Source: Thermoactinomyces vulgaris (GTDB taxonomy: Bacteria; Bacillota; Bacilli; Thermoactinomycetales; Thermoactinomycetaceae). Taken from it: a stretch of DNA of 64,000 bases. The notes under the pieces were generated by a model. It was given only the letters and a program-made list of their open reading frames with translations, did no database searches and had not been told where the DNA came from. A program made the position numbers and the translations under genes. This document shows, piece after piece, positions 62,495 to 64,000 of the stretch. The stretch lies in contig NZ_REFP01000011.1 in NCBI RefSeq assembly GCF_003688725.1, positions 1-64,000 of the forward strand, given 5' to 3'. How positions within the stretch are numbered: position 1 is the first letter of the stretch; each line of letters opens with the position of its first letter.

Positions 62495-63898
62495 GTGTCT
62501 GTCGAAATTGGCTCATATCTTCGACAAGCCCGAGAAGCGATTGGAATGTCCCTCGAAGAACTGCAAGAAAAAACAAGGATCCAAAAATCATTTTTAATTG
62601 CGATCGAAAATGGTGAATTCGATAAATTGCCGAGCCCTTTTTATGTGCGGACATATCTGCGTTCTTATGCCAATTGTGTAAAAATCGAACCGCATCATAT
62701 TTTGCGTCAATACCGAAAGATGGAACAAGCGGAGAGATTAACCGGGGTACATAAAGCGGTCAATCCGAATGATTTTAATCAAAATCAGCAGACGCAAAAG
62801 TTACCGCCGCTTGAAAAATACCAGCAAACGGGCAAAATGCCTGCCGTCAATCCAAGTCCATCGACGCAAAACACAATGCGCATGAGAACGTTGCCGATGA
62901 ATAACCAGACCAAGGGACGGATCGATGCCCAAACGGCGCTGACGGCTTCCAAGACCATGCCCAACCGGGTGAGCGATCAGGTGAAAGCGCGCCGGGACAT
63001 GGGTAATCAGCAAGCGGGCATTCTGAATAAGGATAAAGATCAGACGGCTCAGGGAAACGTTGGCGGAATCAATCCGAAAAAAGAATTGTATCCGACGGTT
63101 TCACGGAAAAACCAGCACGGACAAACCAGACCGAACCAAAGTTTGTTGCTTTCAAACACCGGGACGGTGCCGCGTGTGTCCGGGCCGTTGAACCGGGTTT
63201 CGGATCAGGCAACCCGAAATTCCGGACCGGTGCCCCGGGTTACGGGTGCGATGAAAAAGCTGGATTTAAACAATGTCCCAATTCCATCGGTTTTGCCGGA
63301 CGACTTGGAAAACGGATCTCAGAAAAAAGAAGGGGAGCGTCAACGGTTGAGTCGCGTTGAACGCTTAAGTCGCAGTGCGTCCAAAAGCCGGAAATCTTTC
63401 AAAATATCCGGTTTGAAGCTTAAAAGCCCCATTGCGATGGCGGTTGCCGGTTTAATCTTGTGTGTCCCCCTGGGATGGGCGATTTTGTCGTTTACAGGGG
63501 ATGATTCCCAACCGGATTCCAACCCGGCTTCACAAACCGCCAATGACCAAACGCTTGAGATTCCGCCTGAGAAAAAAGGAAAACTGCAATTGGCGCAGCA
63601 GGATGTGAATGTGGTGCACTATCGTCTCCAGGATACCGATCAAATCGTGGTGATGGTTCATGCTGCCGGTGGAAAATCGCGGGTTGAGCTCAGAACCGAT
63701 CTTCCTTCCGAGGGCGGAAGTGATCATTTGATTAAAGATGTGACGTTGCCCAAGGACGAAAAATGGAGCTACAAATATACATATGAAGGCAATCGGGACT
63801 TTTATGTCGGATTGAGCGCTCCGGAAGATGCGATTGTTTACGTCAACGGACAAGTCGTGAAATCGGCACGGTATATTCACGTCCGCAGAGTCGATTGA
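62495..63898 (+). CDS. RodZ/YmfM-like HTH membrane protein, copy 3
   Basis: 467 aa. HTH_25 domain (1-75; 'GSYLRQAREAIGMSLEELQEKTR', 'LPSPFYVRTYLRSYANCV'), a long Asn/Gln/Ser/Thr-rich linker (about 85-300) containing near-repeats 'VPRVSG'/'VPRVTG' and 'NRVSDQ', one membrane span (about 311-333), and an outer beta-rich domain to the end. GTG 62495 chosen, 6 nt after AGGAGGTG; the GTG at 62486 lies inside that site. Own promoter and terminator. Confidence 0.86.
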   Translation: MSVEIGSYLRQAREAIGMSLEELQEKTRIQKSFLIAIENGEFDKLPSPFYVRTYLRSYANCVKIEPHHILRQYRKMEQAERLTGVHKAVNPNDFNQNQQTQKLPPLEKYQQTGKMPAVNPSPSTQNTMRMRTLPMNNQTKGRIDAQTALTASKTMPNRVSDQVKARRDMGNQQAGILNKDKDQTAQGNVGGINPKKELYPTVSRKNQHGQTRPNQSLLLSNTGTVPRVSGPLNRVSDQATRNSGPVPRVTGAMKKLDLNNVPIPSVLPDDLENGSQKKEGERQRLSRVERLSRSASKSRKSFKISGLKLKSPIAMAVAGLILCVPLGWAILSFTGDDSQPDSNPASQTANDQTLEIPPEKKGKLQLAQQDVNVVHYRLQDTDQIVVMVHAAGGKSRVELRTDLPSEGGSDHLIKDVTLPKDEKWSYKYTYEGNRDFYVGLSAPEDAIVYVNGQVVKSARYIHVRRVD

Positions 63899-63911
63899 TT
63901 TTTTTTTTTGG

Positions 63912-63943
63912 AAGCAAGTGCTTGCCCGGCACTTGCTTTTTTG
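63912..63943 (+). terminator. Terminator after RodZ-like copy 3
   Basis: aagcaagtgc (63912-63921) / gcacttgctt (63929-63938) then TTTT. Its T-run merges into the -35 of the next promoter. Confidence 0.92.
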
Positions 63944-63969
63944 ACGTTCATATTCTTCTGGGCTATACT
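63941..63969 (+). promoter_or_regulatory. Sigma-A promoter for the next gene, beyond the window
   Basis: TTGACG (63941-63946), 17-bp spacer, TATACT (63964-63969). In Bacillus pgsA follows ymfM; the gene itself is outside this window. Confidence 0.7.
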
Positions 63970-64000
63970 GTAAAAGTTAGAATTGAACAGAACAATCAAC

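Overview
The window comes from an endospore-forming, Gram-positive bacterium of the Bacillales. Three things show this. The gene order rimP-nusA-rnpM-ylxQ-infB-ylxP-rbfA-truB-ribF-rpsO-pnp-ylxY-mlpA-dpaA-dpaB-asd-dapG-dapA-rnjB, followed later by tepA-ylzJ-spoIIIE-ymfF-ymfH-ymfI-ymfJ-ymfK-ymfM, matches that of Bacillus. There are sporulation genes (dipicolinate synthase, SpoIIIE, a Spo0E-like protein, a YmxH-like protein). The ribosome binding sites are strong AAGGAGG types. A member of the Thermoactinomycetaceae is my best guess, but the sequence alone does not prove it. Many genes start with TTG or GTG placed at the proper distance from a strong ribosome binding site; I moved many starts for this reason.

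Layout. 1-5.4 kb: the 3' end of a 16S rRNA gene that is followed by a terminator rather than a 23S gene, then msrB, pepF (minus strand), a small heat shock protein, and a two-gene unit with an FMN-dependent glutamate-synthase-like protein. 5.4-16.2 kb: the translation/RNA operon from rimP to pnp. 16.3-24.5 kb: cell envelope and sporulation genes ending in the aspartate/diaminopimelate/dipicolinate block dpaAB-asd-dapG-dapA. 24.6-26.3 kb: RNase J.

26.4-51.8 kb is about 25 kb of accessory DNA sitting between rnjB and tepA, which adjoin or nearly adjoin in Bacillus. It carries a small P-loop kinase-like gene, a leaderless GH25-CHAP lysin, a one-pass membrane protein, an SMR (Gdx/SugE) transporter, two giant nonribosomal peptide synthetase (NRPS) genes (3850 and 2507 aa), a PCYCGC lipoprotein and a PTS-type dihydroxyacetone kinase operon (dhaKLM). 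The two NRPSs read as a five-module line: (truncated C)-A-T / C-A-T-E / C-A-T-E // C-A-T / C-A-T-E. Specificity codes read from the sequence predict Leu - D-Ile(-like) - D-aromatic - Val/Ile - D-Leu. There is no thioesterase or reductase domain, and no transporter, phosphopantetheinyl transferase or regulator alongside. This is the most interesting part of the window.

51.9-64 kb: the core order resumes with tepA-ylzJ-spoIIIE, two M16-type peptidase-like genes, a reductase, ymfJ, ymfK, and then three consecutive RodZ/YmfM-like helix-turn-helix membrane proteins where Bacillus has one. The window ends on a promoter for the next gene (pgsA expected by synteny, not seen).
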